NCBI RefSeq assembly: GCF_014205765.1
Contig: NZ_JACIIZ010000006.1
Span: 62,001-126,000 of the forward strand
Direction: 5' to 3'
Source of the DNA: Nitrospirillum iridis
GTDB lineage: Bacteria; Pseudomonadota; Alphaproteobacteria; Azospirillales; Azospirillaceae
Length of the DNA stretch: 64,000 nucleotides
Shown: positions 8,538 to 16,267 of the stretch, piece by piece
Layout of the letters: each line of letters begins with the position of its first letter
Position numbering within the stretch: position 1 is the stretch's first letter
Translations under genes and position numbers: made by a program
The notes under the pieces: model-generated
What the model saw: the letters and a program-made list of their open reading frames with translations, nothing else
The model's database searches: none
Told to the model about the DNA's origin: nothing

Positions 8538-8847
8538 GCGGATCTTTTCCCCGCCGCCATCCCCCGCTACCGATAGACGCCACACAGACGGACAAAAGGT
8601 CGCCTGGCCGTACAAGCCATGGACGGCCGCGACGATCATGCTGTCGGCGTGGTTCAACCCAGCCCTGAGCCCAGCCCTGAGCCCAGCCCGGAGGAAGGTG
8701 ACGAATATGGCCCGCTATCCTGCCCTGTTCTGCCTTACCTGTGGGCGCGTCGAGTCCGTTCCCGGGCGCATGCCCCTGCCGCCCCTGCCCGCCGCCGCCA
8801 ATACCCCAGCGGCGGCGATCCCCCAGTCTGATGAGGGAGCACGCATC
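8538..8847. other. intergenic region before the catalase-related gene
   Basis: About 310 bases. It contains a 12-bp tandem repeat (8658-8693) and an alternative in-frame ATG at 8707 with its own GAGGAAGG ribosome site. I see no remnant of a catalase core here. Confidence 0.4.
8658..8693. repeat. three tandem 12-bp units
   Basis: The unit CCCAGCCCTGAG occurs twice exactly and a third time with one change (CCCAGCCCGGAG), running straight into the GGAGGAAGG ribosome-binding-like sequence upstream of the ATG at 8707. Replication slippage could vary the copy number. Confidence 0.6.
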
Positions 8848-9066
8848 ATGGCCAACATGAACGCCTTGTTCGGGCTGCTGAGCCCGGCGCAGCGCGCCAT
8901 CCTGATGGATGACGTCGCCGCCTCCATGCGAGGATTGCCGCCCGCCCTGCAGCAGCGCCAGCTGGCCCATTTCGGCCGTACCGACCCCGCCTATGGCGCC
9001 GGCCTGGCCGCCCGCCTGGGCCTGAACGCGCCGGCGCTGGCGGAGGCAAGCAATCAGGCCGGGTGA
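8848..9066 (+). CDS. stand-alone catalase-related (immune-responsive) domain protein
   Basis: A 72-residue protein that resembles only the small C-terminal helical domain found after the core in many catalases (PF06628). It has ALFGLLSPAQRAILMDDVA, then QQRQLAHF, then DPAYGAGLAARLGL, the usual order of conserved segments. There is no catalase core, haem ligand or NADPH site. GAGGGAG at 8833-8839 supports the ATG at 8848. A longer in-frame start at 8707, with an equally good ribosome site, would add a 47-residue Pro/Ala-rich leader with a CxxC. The stop codon lies inside the terminator stem. Role unknown; possibly a partner of a catalase encoded elsewhere. Confidence 0.7.
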   Translation: MANMNALFGLLSPAQRAILMDDVAASMRGLPPALQQRQLAHFGRTDPAYGAGLAARLGLNAPALAEASNQAG

Positions 9067-9086
9067 TCGCCCACCCGGCCTGATTG
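9051..9086. terminator. long perfect hairpin between convergent genes
   Basis: A 15-bp perfect stem (9051-9065 pairing with 9072-9086) with a 6-base loop, placed between the convergent catalase-domain gene and emrB. The catalase-domain stop codon is inside it. It is symmetric, so it could end transcription from both sides, although no T-tract follows. Confidence 0.7.
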
Positions 9087-9105
9087 AACAGAGCCACAAT
9101 TCCCA

Positions 9106-10716
9106 TCAGTGCGCGTCGGCCGACGGCCCTTTGGGCGGCGCCACCTTGCGCATGGCTGGCACCAGCAGCGTGGCGATGACGAAGCACATGGTGATGACCA
9201 GGAAGGCGTCGGCATAGGCCATGGTCTGCGCCTCGCGATAGGCCAGGGACCACAGCTGTTTCAGCGCCGCCCCCTGCCCGCGCGTCACGTCGCCGCCCAG
9301 CGTGGCCACGTCCGACGCCCCAACCTTGGCCACCAGGGCCCGCATGGGATCGCTGGCGGGCGTCAGATGTTCCGCCAGGCGCAGGAAGTGCAGGTTGGTG
9401 CGGTCGTTCAGGATGGTGCCGCAGACGGCGATGCCGATGGCGCCCCCCAGGTTGCGCATCAGGTTGAACAGCCCCGAGGCCTGCTTCAGCCGGGACGGCG
9501 CCAGGCCGCCCAGGGTCAGGGTGACGACGGGCGCCACCGCGAACTGCTGGGAGAGGCCACGGAAAGCCTGGGGTATCAGCAGCTCCCGCCAGCCCCACTC
9601 ATGCGTGATGGGGGTGAAGTTCCACATGCTGAGGGCGAAGCCGCCGAGGCCCACCATCATCAGCCAGCGCAAATCCACCCGCTTGGCCAGGACGGTGTAG
9701 AGGGGAATGGCGCTGACCTGGAACAGGCCGGTGGAGAACACCGTCAGGCCGATGTCCAGCGCGCTGAACCCCCGCACCCGGCCCAGGAACAGGGGCGTCA
9801 GGTAGATGGTGGCGAAGATGCCGATGCCGGTGATGAAGGAGAACAGGCAGCCCAGGGCGAAGTTGCGGCTTTTCAACGCCCGCAAATCGACCACCGGGTT
9901 GGCGCAGGTCAGGCTGCGCCAGATGAAGGCGACACCGGCGACGCCGGAGATCCAGGCCGTCAGCCGGATCGTTTCGTCATCGAACCAATCCCAGCGCGGC
10001 CCTTCCTCCAACGTGTATTCCAGGCAGCCCAGGAAGATCGCCATCAGCACCATGCCGGCATAGTCGGCCCCCTTGATCAGCGACCAGTCAGGCTCATCAA
10101 TGCGCACCAGCAGGGGCACGACGATGGCGACGAACAGGCCCGGCACCAGGTTGACGAAGAACAGCCAGTGCCAGGAATAATGGTCGGTGATCCAACCGCC
10201 CACCGTCGGGCCCAGGGTGGGGGCCAGCGAGGACAAGGCGCCCACCGTGGCGGCGGCCACCACCACGCGGGGGCCGGCGAAGAAGGCGAAGGCGGAGGTG
10301 AAGACCATGGGGATCATGGACCCGCCCAGGAAACCCTGCAGCGCCCGGAAGGCGATCATGCTCTGGATATCCCAGGCCCAGCCGCACAGCAGGCTGGTCA
10401 GGGTGAAGCCGGCGGCGGAGACGGCGAACAGCCAGCGGGTGGACATCACACGCGCCAGCCAGCCGGACAGGGGGATGACGATGATCTCCGCGATCAGATA
10501 GCTGGTCTGGACCCAGGCCGTCTCATCGGTGCCGGCCGACAGGCCACCCCCAATGTCGCGCAACGACGCGGAGACGATCTGGATATCCAGCAGCGCGATA
10601 AACATGCCCACGCACATGACGGCGAAGGCGAAGATCTTGGCGCGGGGCGACAGCTCCTTGCGTTGCGGGGCGGCCATCGCCGCCCCCGGTCCCCCGGCCG
10701 TTGCGGCGGCGCTCAC
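9106..10716 (-). CDS. emrB: EmrB-type MFS drug exporter (DHA2, 14 TM)
   Basis: Inner-membrane proton antiporter that works with EmrA, and usually an outer-membrane channel, to expel hydrophobic toxic compounds. The 536 residues carry about 14 helices. The first helix contains the DIQIVSASL motif of DHA2 transporters, followed by WVQTSYLIAEII and the antiporter motif LGPTVGGW. The GTG start overlaps the emrA stop codon by four bases (GTGA), so translation is probably coupled; an ATG 14 codons in is an alternative. Third gene of the HxlR-emrA-emrB operon. Substrate cannot be predicted. No TolC-like gene is in the window. Confidence 0.92.
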   Translation of the reverse strand: MSAAATAGGPGAAMAAPQRKELSPRAKIFAFAVMCVGMFIALLDIQIVSASLRDIGGGLSAGTDETAWVQTSYLIAEIIVIPLSGWLARVMSTRWLFAVSAAGFTLTSLLCGWAWDIQSMIAFRALQGFLGGSMIPMVFTSAFAFFAGPRVVVAAATVGALSSLAPTLGPTVGGWITDHYSWHWLFFVNLVPGLFVAIVVPLLVRIDEPDWSLIKGADYAGMVLMAIFLGCLEYTLEEGPRWDWFDDETIRLTAWISGVAGVAFIWRSLTCANPVVDLRALKSRNFALGCLFSFITGIGIFATIYLTPLFLGRVRGFSALDIGLTVFSTGLFQVSAIPLYTVLAKRVDLRWLMMVGLGGFALSMWNFTPITHEWGWRELLIPQAFRGLSQQFAVAPVVTLTLGGLAPSRLKQASGLFNLMRNLGGAIGIAVCGTILNDRTNLHFLRLAEHLTPASDPMRALVAKVGASDVATLGGDVTRGQGAALKQLWSLAYREAQTMAYADAFLVITMCFVIATLLVPAMRKVAPPKGPSADAH

Positions 10717-11852
10717 GGCGCCGTCGTCCCGGGCGCGGCCAACGTGTGCTGAACGGCACCTTCCTTGGTGTTGATGGCGGCTGTCACCGACAGGCCGGGG
10801 CGCAGGCTGCCCAGCAGGCTGCCCTCGCCATCCAACAGGATGCGCACCGGCACGCGCTGCACGATCTTGGTGAAGTTGCCGGTGGCGTTTTCCGGCGGCA
10901 GCACGCTGAACTGCGCGCCGGTGGCCGGCGCCATGCTGACCACCCGGCCGTGGAATTCCCGACCCGGCAGCACGTCGGCCTCCACCAGTACCGGCTGGCC
11001 GGCCTTCAGGCCCGCGATCTGGCTTTCCTTGAAATTGGCGTCCACCCATAGGCCTTGCGCCGGCACGATGGCGATCAGCTGCGCCCCCACGGTGGCATAG
11101 GCGCCGGACCGGGCGCTGCGGTTGCCCACCGTGCCATCGATGGGCGACCGCAGCTCGGTATAGCTGAGGTTCAGCTGGGCGGTGTCGCGATCGGCGATGG
11201 CGCCGGCCAGCGCCGCCTCCGCCTGACGCTTCTGGGTGTCGATGACATCGATCTGGCGCTGGGCGGCCTGTAGGGTGGCCGTGGCCTTGTCGCCATTGGC
11301 CACCGCCTGCTTGTAGGCCGCGTCCGCCTTCTCGAACGCCTGGGCCGAGGCCGCGGCCGTGGCCGACAGGGCGCGGTAGCGGTCCTGGTCGTACCGGGCA
11401 CGGTCGGTCTCGGCCTTGGCCGCCCCCACCCCAGCGGCGGCCTGGCTGATGACCGCCTGCTGCAGGCGGCGCTGGGCATCCAGGTTGGCCAGCGTCGCCT
11501 CCTGCGCTTCAACGGCGGCGGTGGCGCGGGCCAAGGCGGCACGGTAGTCGCGGTCGTCCAGCTTCAGCAGCAGGTCGCCGGCGTGCACCGCCTGGTTGTC
11601 GGTCACCGCCACGCGGGCGATGAAGCCCGACACCTTGGGCGCGATCACCGTAACGTCGCCGCCAACGTAAGCGTCGTCCGTGCTTTCAATGAAGCGGCCC
11701 GCCGTCCACCAGTCATAGCCATAGGCGGCGACGGCGACACCGATGCCGAGACCCAAGGCGGTAAGAAGAAGCGTGCGGCCCAGGCGGCGGGCTTTCATAG
11801 GCGTGCCGGCATCCGCCCGGCCGTTCTGCTGCTCATACATCTGCGTGGTCAT
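10713..11852 (-). CDS. emrA: EmrA/HlyD-type membrane-fusion protein
   Basis: Periplasmic adaptor linking EmrB to an outer-membrane channel. It has one N-terminal membrane helix, then the family motif STDDAYVGGDVTVIAPKVSG, a long helical hairpin rich in Ala, Gln and Lys, and the barrel motif YTELRSPIDGTVGN. The length (379 residues) is normal. I start at the ATG at 11852 because AAGGATG lies just upstream; a TTG overlapping the HxlR stop codon would add six residues. It lies between the HxlR regulator and emrB with almost no spacing, so the three are one operon. Confidence 0.92.
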   Translation of the reverse strand: MTTQMYEQQNGRADAGTPMKARRLGRTLLLTALGLGIGVAVAAYGYDWWTAGRFIESTDDAYVGGDVTVIAPKVSGFIARVAVTDNQAVHAGDLLLKLDDRDYRAALARATAAVEAQEATLANLDAQRRLQQAVISQAAAGVGAAKAETDRARYDQDRYRALSATAAASAQAFEKADAAYKQAVANGDKATATLQAAQRQIDVIDTQKRQAEAALAGAIADRDTAQLNLSYTELRSPIDGTVGNRSARSGAYATVGAQLIAIVPAQGLWVDANFKESQIAGLKAGQPVLVEADVLPGREFHGRVVSMAPATGAQFSVLPPENATGNFTKIVQRVPVRILLDGEGSLLGSLRPGLSVTAAINTKEGAVQHTLAAPGTTAP

Positions 11853-11866
11853 GGGATGGGCATCCT

Positions 11867-12418
11867 TCAAGCGGCGTCGGCCGCGTTGGCGGCGGGCTTG
11901 GTTTCAGGCGCTGGGGTCGGTTCGCGGGCGGGCCAAACCGGATAGCGGGCCTTGGTCCGCGCATCGGCGGCGGGCCCAGCGACGGTGCGGAAGGCGGGCC
12001 AGGTCAGGGGACGACCGCTGTGGCGATCAATCAGCAGCGGATCGGCCGGGGCGCCGGTGGCGCTGTCGACCAACTGGATGGCCGTCCCCTCGGGCGCGAA
12101 GTGTTTGTTGCCCCAGGCCATGATGGCCCACAGCACCTGGCGGAAATCCTGGCCGGCGGGGGTCAGCACATATTCATGACGCAAGGGACGGGTGCTGTAG
12201 GGGCGCTTTTCCAGCAGACCGTCGGCCACCAGGGCGTTCAGCCGGCGGGTCAGCATGTTGGGGGCGATGCCCAGGTTCTTCTGAAACTGGTCGAAACGGC
12301 TGGCGCCCAGGAACGCCTCGCGCAGAATGAGAATGCTCCACCATTCCCCCACCCGCTCCAGGCTGCGACCGATGGGGCATTGTGGATTGAGCGGGCTGTT
12401 GTGCTGCATGACGGCCAT
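11867..12418 (-). CDS. HxlR-family winged-helix transcriptional regulator
   Basis: A 183-residue DNA-binding protein. The N-terminal half shows the HxlR pattern: a CPIGRSLERVGEWWSILILRE segment, then GIAPNMLTRRLNALVADGLL (recognition helix) and the wing PLRHEYVLTPAG. A Cys near residue 14 is conserved in redox- or aldehyde-sensing relatives. The C-terminal 60 residues are a Pro/Ala-rich extension not needed for DNA binding. It is the first gene of the efflux operon and probably represses it and itself through the two palindromes at 12428-12488. It is divergent from a MaoC-like gene sharing the same control region. Confidence 0.88.
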   Translation of the reverse strand: MAVMQHNSPLNPQCPIGRSLERVGEWWSILILREAFLGASRFDQFQKNLGIAPNMLTRRLNALVADGLLEKRPYSTRPLRHEYVLTPAGQDFRQVLWAIMAWGNKHFAPEGTAIQLVDSATGAPADPLLIDRHSGRPLTWPAFRTVAGPAADARTKARYPVWPAREPTPAPETKPAANAADAA

Positions 12419-12427
12419 CTCTATGTT

Positions 12428-12444
12428 GCTTTCATAATGAAAGC
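12428..12444. promoter_or_regulatory. operator-like palindrome 1 (HxlR)
   Basis: A 17-bp perfect dyad, GCTTTCATAATGAAAGC, ten bases upstream of the HxlR start codon. It shares its core with the second site, 41 bp away centre to centre (about four helical turns), as expected for cooperative binding of a dimeric regulator. Confidence 0.65.
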
Positions 12445-12465
12445 GACGAGTGCCATATAGCTCTA

Positions 12466-12488
12466 GTTACTTTCATTATGCAAGTTAC
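12466..12488. promoter_or_regulatory. operator-like palindrome 2 (HxlR)
   Basis: A 23-bp imperfect dyad (GTTACTT...AAGTTAC outer arms) whose core, CTTTCATTATGCAAG, matches the first site at 13 of 15 positions. It lies between HxlR and the MaoC-like gene, so binding here could also affect the latter. Confidence 0.6.
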
Positions 12489-12537
12489 AAACCTGGCCCT
12501 TTCCGGCCCAAAACCCTGTGACGGGAGCAAACCACCC

Positions 12538-13032
12538 ATGTCCGAAACGGCGACGCCCTCCACCCCCACCCTCGATGCCGGGAAGCTGTACCTGGATGAC
12601 CTGGCCGCCGGTCAGCGCCACGTCACCGGCAGCCACACGCTGACCGCCGACGCGATCAAGGCCTTCGCGGCGCAGTTCGACCCCCAACCCTTCCACCTGG
12701 ATGAAGACGCGGCCAACCGCAGTTTCTTCGGTGGCCTGGCGGCCAGCGGTTGGCACACGGCGGCCGTGACCATGCGGCTGATGGTGGACGGCCTGCCCAT
12801 CGCCGGCGGCGTTATCGGTGCCGGCGGGGAAATCAGCTGGCCGGCCCCCACCCGGCCCGGCGACACCCTGCAAGTCCATTGCGAGATCCTGGAGGTGCGC
12901 CCCTCCCGCTCACGGCCGGACCGGGGCATGATCACCATGCGCAGCGAGACCCGGAACCAGCGGGGCGAGACGGTGCAGGTGCTGACCACCAAGGTGGTGG
13001 TGTTCCGCCGGCCAGCGGCGGCGGTGGGCTGA
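12538..13032 (+). CDS. MaoC-like hot-dog hydratase/dehydratase
   Basis: A 164-residue hot-dog-fold protein. The R-hydratase-type active-site segment FAAQFDPQPFHLDEDAA (60-76) contains the Asp and His expected for hydration of trans-2-enoyl-CoA. Then come FGGLAASGWH and the hydrophobic hot-dog helix. The ATG at 12538 has GGGAG upstream; an in-frame ATG at 12478 lies inside the operator and is unlikely to be used. It is divergent from the HxlR efflux operon and shares its control region, so it may be co-regulated. Likely substrate is an acyl-CoA or acyl-ACP, but this is inferred. Confidence 0.85.
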   Translation: MSETATPSTPTLDAGKLYLDDLAAGQRHVTGSHTLTADAIKAFAAQFDPQPFHLDEDAANRSFFGGLAASGWHTAAVTMRLMVDGLPIAGGVIGAGGEISWPAPTRPGDTLQVHCEILEVRPSRSRPDRGMITMRSETRNQRGETVQVLTTKVVVFRRPAAAVG

Positions 13033-13141
13033 TCCGCCGGATGGGTAGCGCCCCTTCCTTCCCCCACACGGGTGTTTTGGTCATACTGCCGCGCGGCGGC
13101 GCCGGAATGGTCACCGCCGCGTCATATCGGGAGTAGAATCC

Positions 13142-13579
13142 GTGTCCAAGAAAAGCGGGGTCGCCATCGTCGTCGGCTCCTTCCACAAGAACGAATGCGA
13201 GACGATGCTGGCCGCCGCGGCCGGCGCCATCAAGGAACGCGGCATGGACCTGCGCGCCGTGGTGCGTGTGCCCGGGTCCTATGAAAAGCCGCTGGCCACC
13301 AAGCGCCTGCTGCTGCGCGACGATGTCGACGCCGTGGTGGTGCTGGGCATCATCGAACATGGCGAGACCGCCCACGGCCGCGTCATGGGCCAATCGGTCA
13401 GCGACGCGCTGGTCACCCTGCAACTGGAGTTCATGAAGCCCATCGGCGTCGGCATCATTGGCCCCGAGGTGTTCCCCACCCAGATCCAGCCCCGCCTGGT
13501 GGGCCATGCCGTGGCCGCCGTCGCCGCGGTCGAGGTCATGCTGGCCGGCGCCGAATCCCCATACGAGATCGGCGCCTGA
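13142..13579 (+). CDS. ribH: 6,7-dimethyl-8-ribityllumazine synthase-like protein
   Basis: Lumazine synthase condenses a ribityl-pyrimidinedione with dihydroxybutanone phosphate in riboflavin synthesis. The 145-residue protein has the family order: an N-terminal strand with Phe (VGSFHKNE), VPGSYEKPLATKRLL, the strand DDVDAVVVLG, then IEHGETAH with the catalytic-type His, and KPIGVGIIGPE. It looks closer to short archaeal-type synthases than to the usual bacterial RibH, judging by the GETAH loop and IGPEVFPTQIQ segment. The GTG start has GGGAG eight bases upstream. It stands alone, with no other rib genes nearby, and is followed by an MFS exporter in the same direction. It may be a second, specialised copy. 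Confidence 0.75.
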   Translation: MSKKSGVAIVVGSFHKNECETMLAAAAGAIKERGMDLRAVVRVPGSYEKPLATKRLLLRDDVDAVVVLGIIEHGETAHGRVMGQSVSDALVTLQLEFMKPIGVGIIGPEVFPTQIQPRLVGHAVAAVAAVEVMLAGAESPYEIGA

Positions 13580-13732
13580 CCGAGTCCGGTCCCACGGCGA
13601 CCGGGCGGCGGCATGGCACGCCAGCGCTTTCGGCGCGCCTATCCGGCCGGCACTTCGACTATCCCAGGCGGGTGATGCGAGCCGCCCGGCTCCCCGGTTC
13701 GGGACAAGGCGGCGCCTGCCTGGGATGGGTCA

Positions 13733-15139
13733 ATGACCGCTGACGCGATGGACGCCCCGAAAACAGTCCCGGCCGACGGCCTGCCCGACCGGCCCCGGTT
13801 CTGGGCCATGGCCGCCATCCTGACGGCGGTGGGCATGGCCACGCTGGACACCGCCATCGCCAACACGGCGTTGCCCACCATCGCCGGCGACTTCCGGGCC
13901 ACCGCCGCCGATTCCGTGTGGGTGGTGAACGCCTATCAGCTGGCGGTGGCCGCCGCCGTTCTGCCGCTGGCGTCCCTGGGCGACCTACTGGGACAGAAGC
14001 GTGTCTACCTGGCCGGCCTGGCGTTGTTCGCCCTGTCGTCGCTGGCCTGCGGCCTGGCCACCACGCTGCCCCTGCTGGAGGTGGCGCGGGTGGTGCAAGG
14101 CCTGGGGGCGGCGGCGATCATGAGTGTCAATCTCGCGCTCATCCGCCATATCTATCCCGCCCGCATCATGGGCCGGGGCTTCGGTCGCAACGCCCTGGCG
14201 GTGGCCATTTCCTTCGCCGTGGGGCCGACGGTCACCTCCACCATCCTGTCGATGGCCACCTGGCACTGGCTGTTCCTGGTGAATGTCCCGTTCTGCCTGT
14301 TGGCGCTGGGGTTGGGCTACGTCACCCTGCCCACCATTCCGCCGTTGGGCCACCGCTTCGACCGGGTCGCGGCCCTGCTGACGGCGGGCCTGTTTGCCCT
14401 GTTGGTGCTGGGCATGGGAGAGGCGGCGCACGCCGCCCCCTGGCCGCAGGTGTTGGCCGAACTGGCGGGCGCGGCGTTGTGCGGCTTCCTCCTGCTGCGC
14501 CGGCAACGGGGCCATCCCGCCCCCATGCTGGCCATCGACCTGTTCCGCAACCGGGTCTTCACCCTGTCGGCCCTGACATCGATCTGCACCTTCACGGCGC
14601 AGGGCCTGGCCTTCGTCGCCCTGCCCTTCCTGTTCCAGTCGGTCATGGGCCGGTCGGCGGTGGAAACGGGCCTGCTCATCACCCCCTGGTCGGTGGTGGT
14701 GGCGGTGATGGCCCCCATCGCCGGCAAGCTGTCCGACCGCTATCCCGCCGGCATCCTGGGCGGATTGGGCCTGGCGATGCTGTGCCTGGGCATGGCGCTG
14801 ACGGCCCTGATGCCGGCCCACCCGTCCAGCCTGGACATCGCCTGGCGCCTGGGCGTCTGCGGCGCCGGCTTCGGCTTTTTCCAGTCACCCAACCTGAAGG
14901 CCATCATGAGCAGCACGCCCCTGCACCGCAGTGGCGGCGCCAGCGGCATCGTCGCCACCTCGCGCCTGCTTGGCCAGTCGACCGGGGCCGCGCTGACCGC
15001 CGCCTGCTTCGGCCTGCTGGCCAACCACGACCTGACCTATGGCGCCACCCTGGCGTTATGGTTGGGCGCCCTCGCCGCCGGCGCCGCCAGCGTCGCCAGC
15101 TTCCTGCGCCTCACCGTGAAGCCTCAGCCGGCCGCCTGA
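13733..15139 (+). CDS. MFS transporter, DHA2 (14-TM) type
   Basis: A 468-residue polytopic inner-membrane exporter. The first helix carries MATLDTAIANTALPTIAG, the DHA2 family signature, followed by WVVNAYQLAVA and GDLLGQKRVY (the conserved loop 2-3). It resembles SmvA/EmrB-like drug and dye exporters but has no membrane-fusion partner beside it, so it probably pumps into the periplasm alone. It lies 150 bp downstream of the lumazine-synthase-like gene and could be cotranscribed. Its 3' end overlaps the convergent oxidoreductase gene by 16 bp. Substrate unknown. Confidence 0.88.
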   Translation: MTADAMDAPKTVPADGLPDRPRFWAMAAILTAVGMATLDTAIANTALPTIAGDFRATAADSVWVVNAYQLAVAAAVLPLASLGDLLGQKRVYLAGLALFALSSLACGLATTLPLLEVARVVQGLGAAAIMSVNLALIRHIYPARIMGRGFGRNALAVAISFAVGPTVTSTILSMATWHWLFLVNVPFCLLALGLGYVTLPTIPPLGHRFDRVAALLTAGLFALLVLGMGEAAHAAPWPQVLAELAGAALCGFLLLRRQRGHPAPMLAIDLFRNRVFTLSALTSICTFTAQGLAFVALPFLFQSVMGRSAVETGLLITPWSVVVAVMAPIAGKLSDRYPAGILGGLGLAMLCLGMALTALMPAHPSSLDIAWRLGVCGAGFGFFQSPNLKAIMSSTPLHRSGGASGIVATSRLLGQSTGAALTAACFGLLANHDLTYGATLALWLGALAAGAASVASFLRLTVKPQPAA

Positions 15140-16056
15140 CGCTGAACCTCTTCCACCACCACCTCGCACAGGCGGTGGGTCTCCAAGGCGTCGCGAGCGC
15201 TCAACACCCGGCCGGCGCTCAGCGCGGCCAGGAAATGGTCCACCGCCTGGCGGATGCCGCGCTGGTCGGCGACGGGAGTCCAATCGCCCCGCCGGTTGCT
15301 CGTCTGGGTCCCGGCCTCGGCGACATGCATCTCGGCCAGGTCGACGATGCGGTGGCGCAGGGCCTGGCCATCCCGCCCCATGCCCGACACCTCCAACACC
15401 TCCTCATTCACACCCGCGACACGGTTCATGGTGCCGATGGCGGTGCAAGCGGTGGCCCCGGTCCCACCCGAGAGGGTCAGCACCACATGGTGCAGCAGGC
15501 CATCGATCACCCGGGTATCCACCCGCAGGTCGCGCACCGGCGCCGGCAGCAGGAAGCGCAACGTGTCCACCACATGGATGAAGTCGTCGAACACCACGGT
15601 GCGGGGCGGGTCGGCCAGGTCCACCCGATGCTTCTGCATCAACACCAGGTCGCGGGGAACGCCCGCCAGGGCGGCGTAGGCCGGGGCGTGGCGACGGTTG
15701 AAGCCCACCATCAGGCTGACACCGCGCGCCTCCGCCAGGGCCACCAGCCGTTCCGAGGCGGCGCCCGTGTCAGCCAGGGGCTTGTCCACGTAGGTCGGGA
15801 TGCCGGCCGTCAGCAGGCGGGTCACCAGCTGCTCGTGCGCGGCCGTGGCGGCATGGACGAAGGCGGCGTCCACCCCGTCGAGCAACAGGGTGTCGAAGTC
15901 GCTATAGACCTGGGGCACCCGCCAATCGGCCGCGACCGCGTGGACCTTGGCCGCGTCTCGCGACATCAAGGACAGAGTGATGTCCCTGCGGGTCGCCAAC
16001 ACCGGCAGGTAGGCCTTGCGGGCGATGTCGCCCACGCCGATCATTGCCACGCGCAT
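15124..16056 (-). CDS. Gfo/Idh/MocA-family NAD(P)-dependent oxidoreductase
   Basis: A 310-residue dehydrogenase. The N-terminal Rossmann motif VAMIGVGDIARKAYLP binds NAD(P), and VDKPLADT fits the family's EKP-like lysine motif (here DKP). The C-terminal half is the usual mixed alpha/beta substrate domain, with GFNRRHAPAY. Members act on sugars, inositols and related polyols, or biliverdin. The start (CAT at 16054-16056) follows a GGGGGAT ribosome site; a longer upstream reading is unlikely. It is divergent from an SDR, so the pair may form a polyol or sugar oxidation unit, but no transporter is present to name the substrate. Confidence 0.87.
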   Translation of the reverse strand: MRVAMIGVGDIARKAYLPVLATRRDITLSLMSRDAAKVHAVAADWRVPQVYSDFDTLLLDGVDAAFVHAATAAHEQLVTRLLTAGIPTYVDKPLADTGAASERLVALAEARGVSLMVGFNRRHAPAYAALAGVPRDLVLMQKHRVDLADPPRTVVFDDFIHVVDTLRFLLPAPVRDLRVDTRVIDGLLHHVVLTLSGGTGATACTAIGTMNRVAGVNEEVLEVSGMGRDGQALRHRIVDLAEMHVAEAGTQTSNRRGDWTPVADQRGIRQAVDHFLAALSAGRVLSARDALETHRLCEVVVEEVQRQAAG

Positions 16057-16267
16057 GCATCCCCCCTGGGTAGTCCCGATCATCCAGGCCCCCACCCTAC
16101 CGCCCCGACCGGTTGGAAAACCAGCGGCGGCGAGGCGTGATATCGCATGCACTTTCAAAATAGGGCCTGAATTGTACAAGCGGCGACAGCCGAACAGCGG
16201 CACCCTGCGCCTCAAAAGCGGCCCTTCAACCCGCCTGCGGCACCCTCCATCCCCGGAAACGACTGGC

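Noticed and set aside
9109-10752. 547-codon frame opposite emrB
   Set aside because: Very His/Gln/Gly-rich antisense product with no ribosome site or family resemblance.
13661-13726. Nine-bp inverted repeat (ATCCCAGGC / GCCTGGGAT) upstream of the DHA2 exporter
   Set aside because: Arms are 48 bp apart with no pairing between; likely coincidence in GC-rich DNA.
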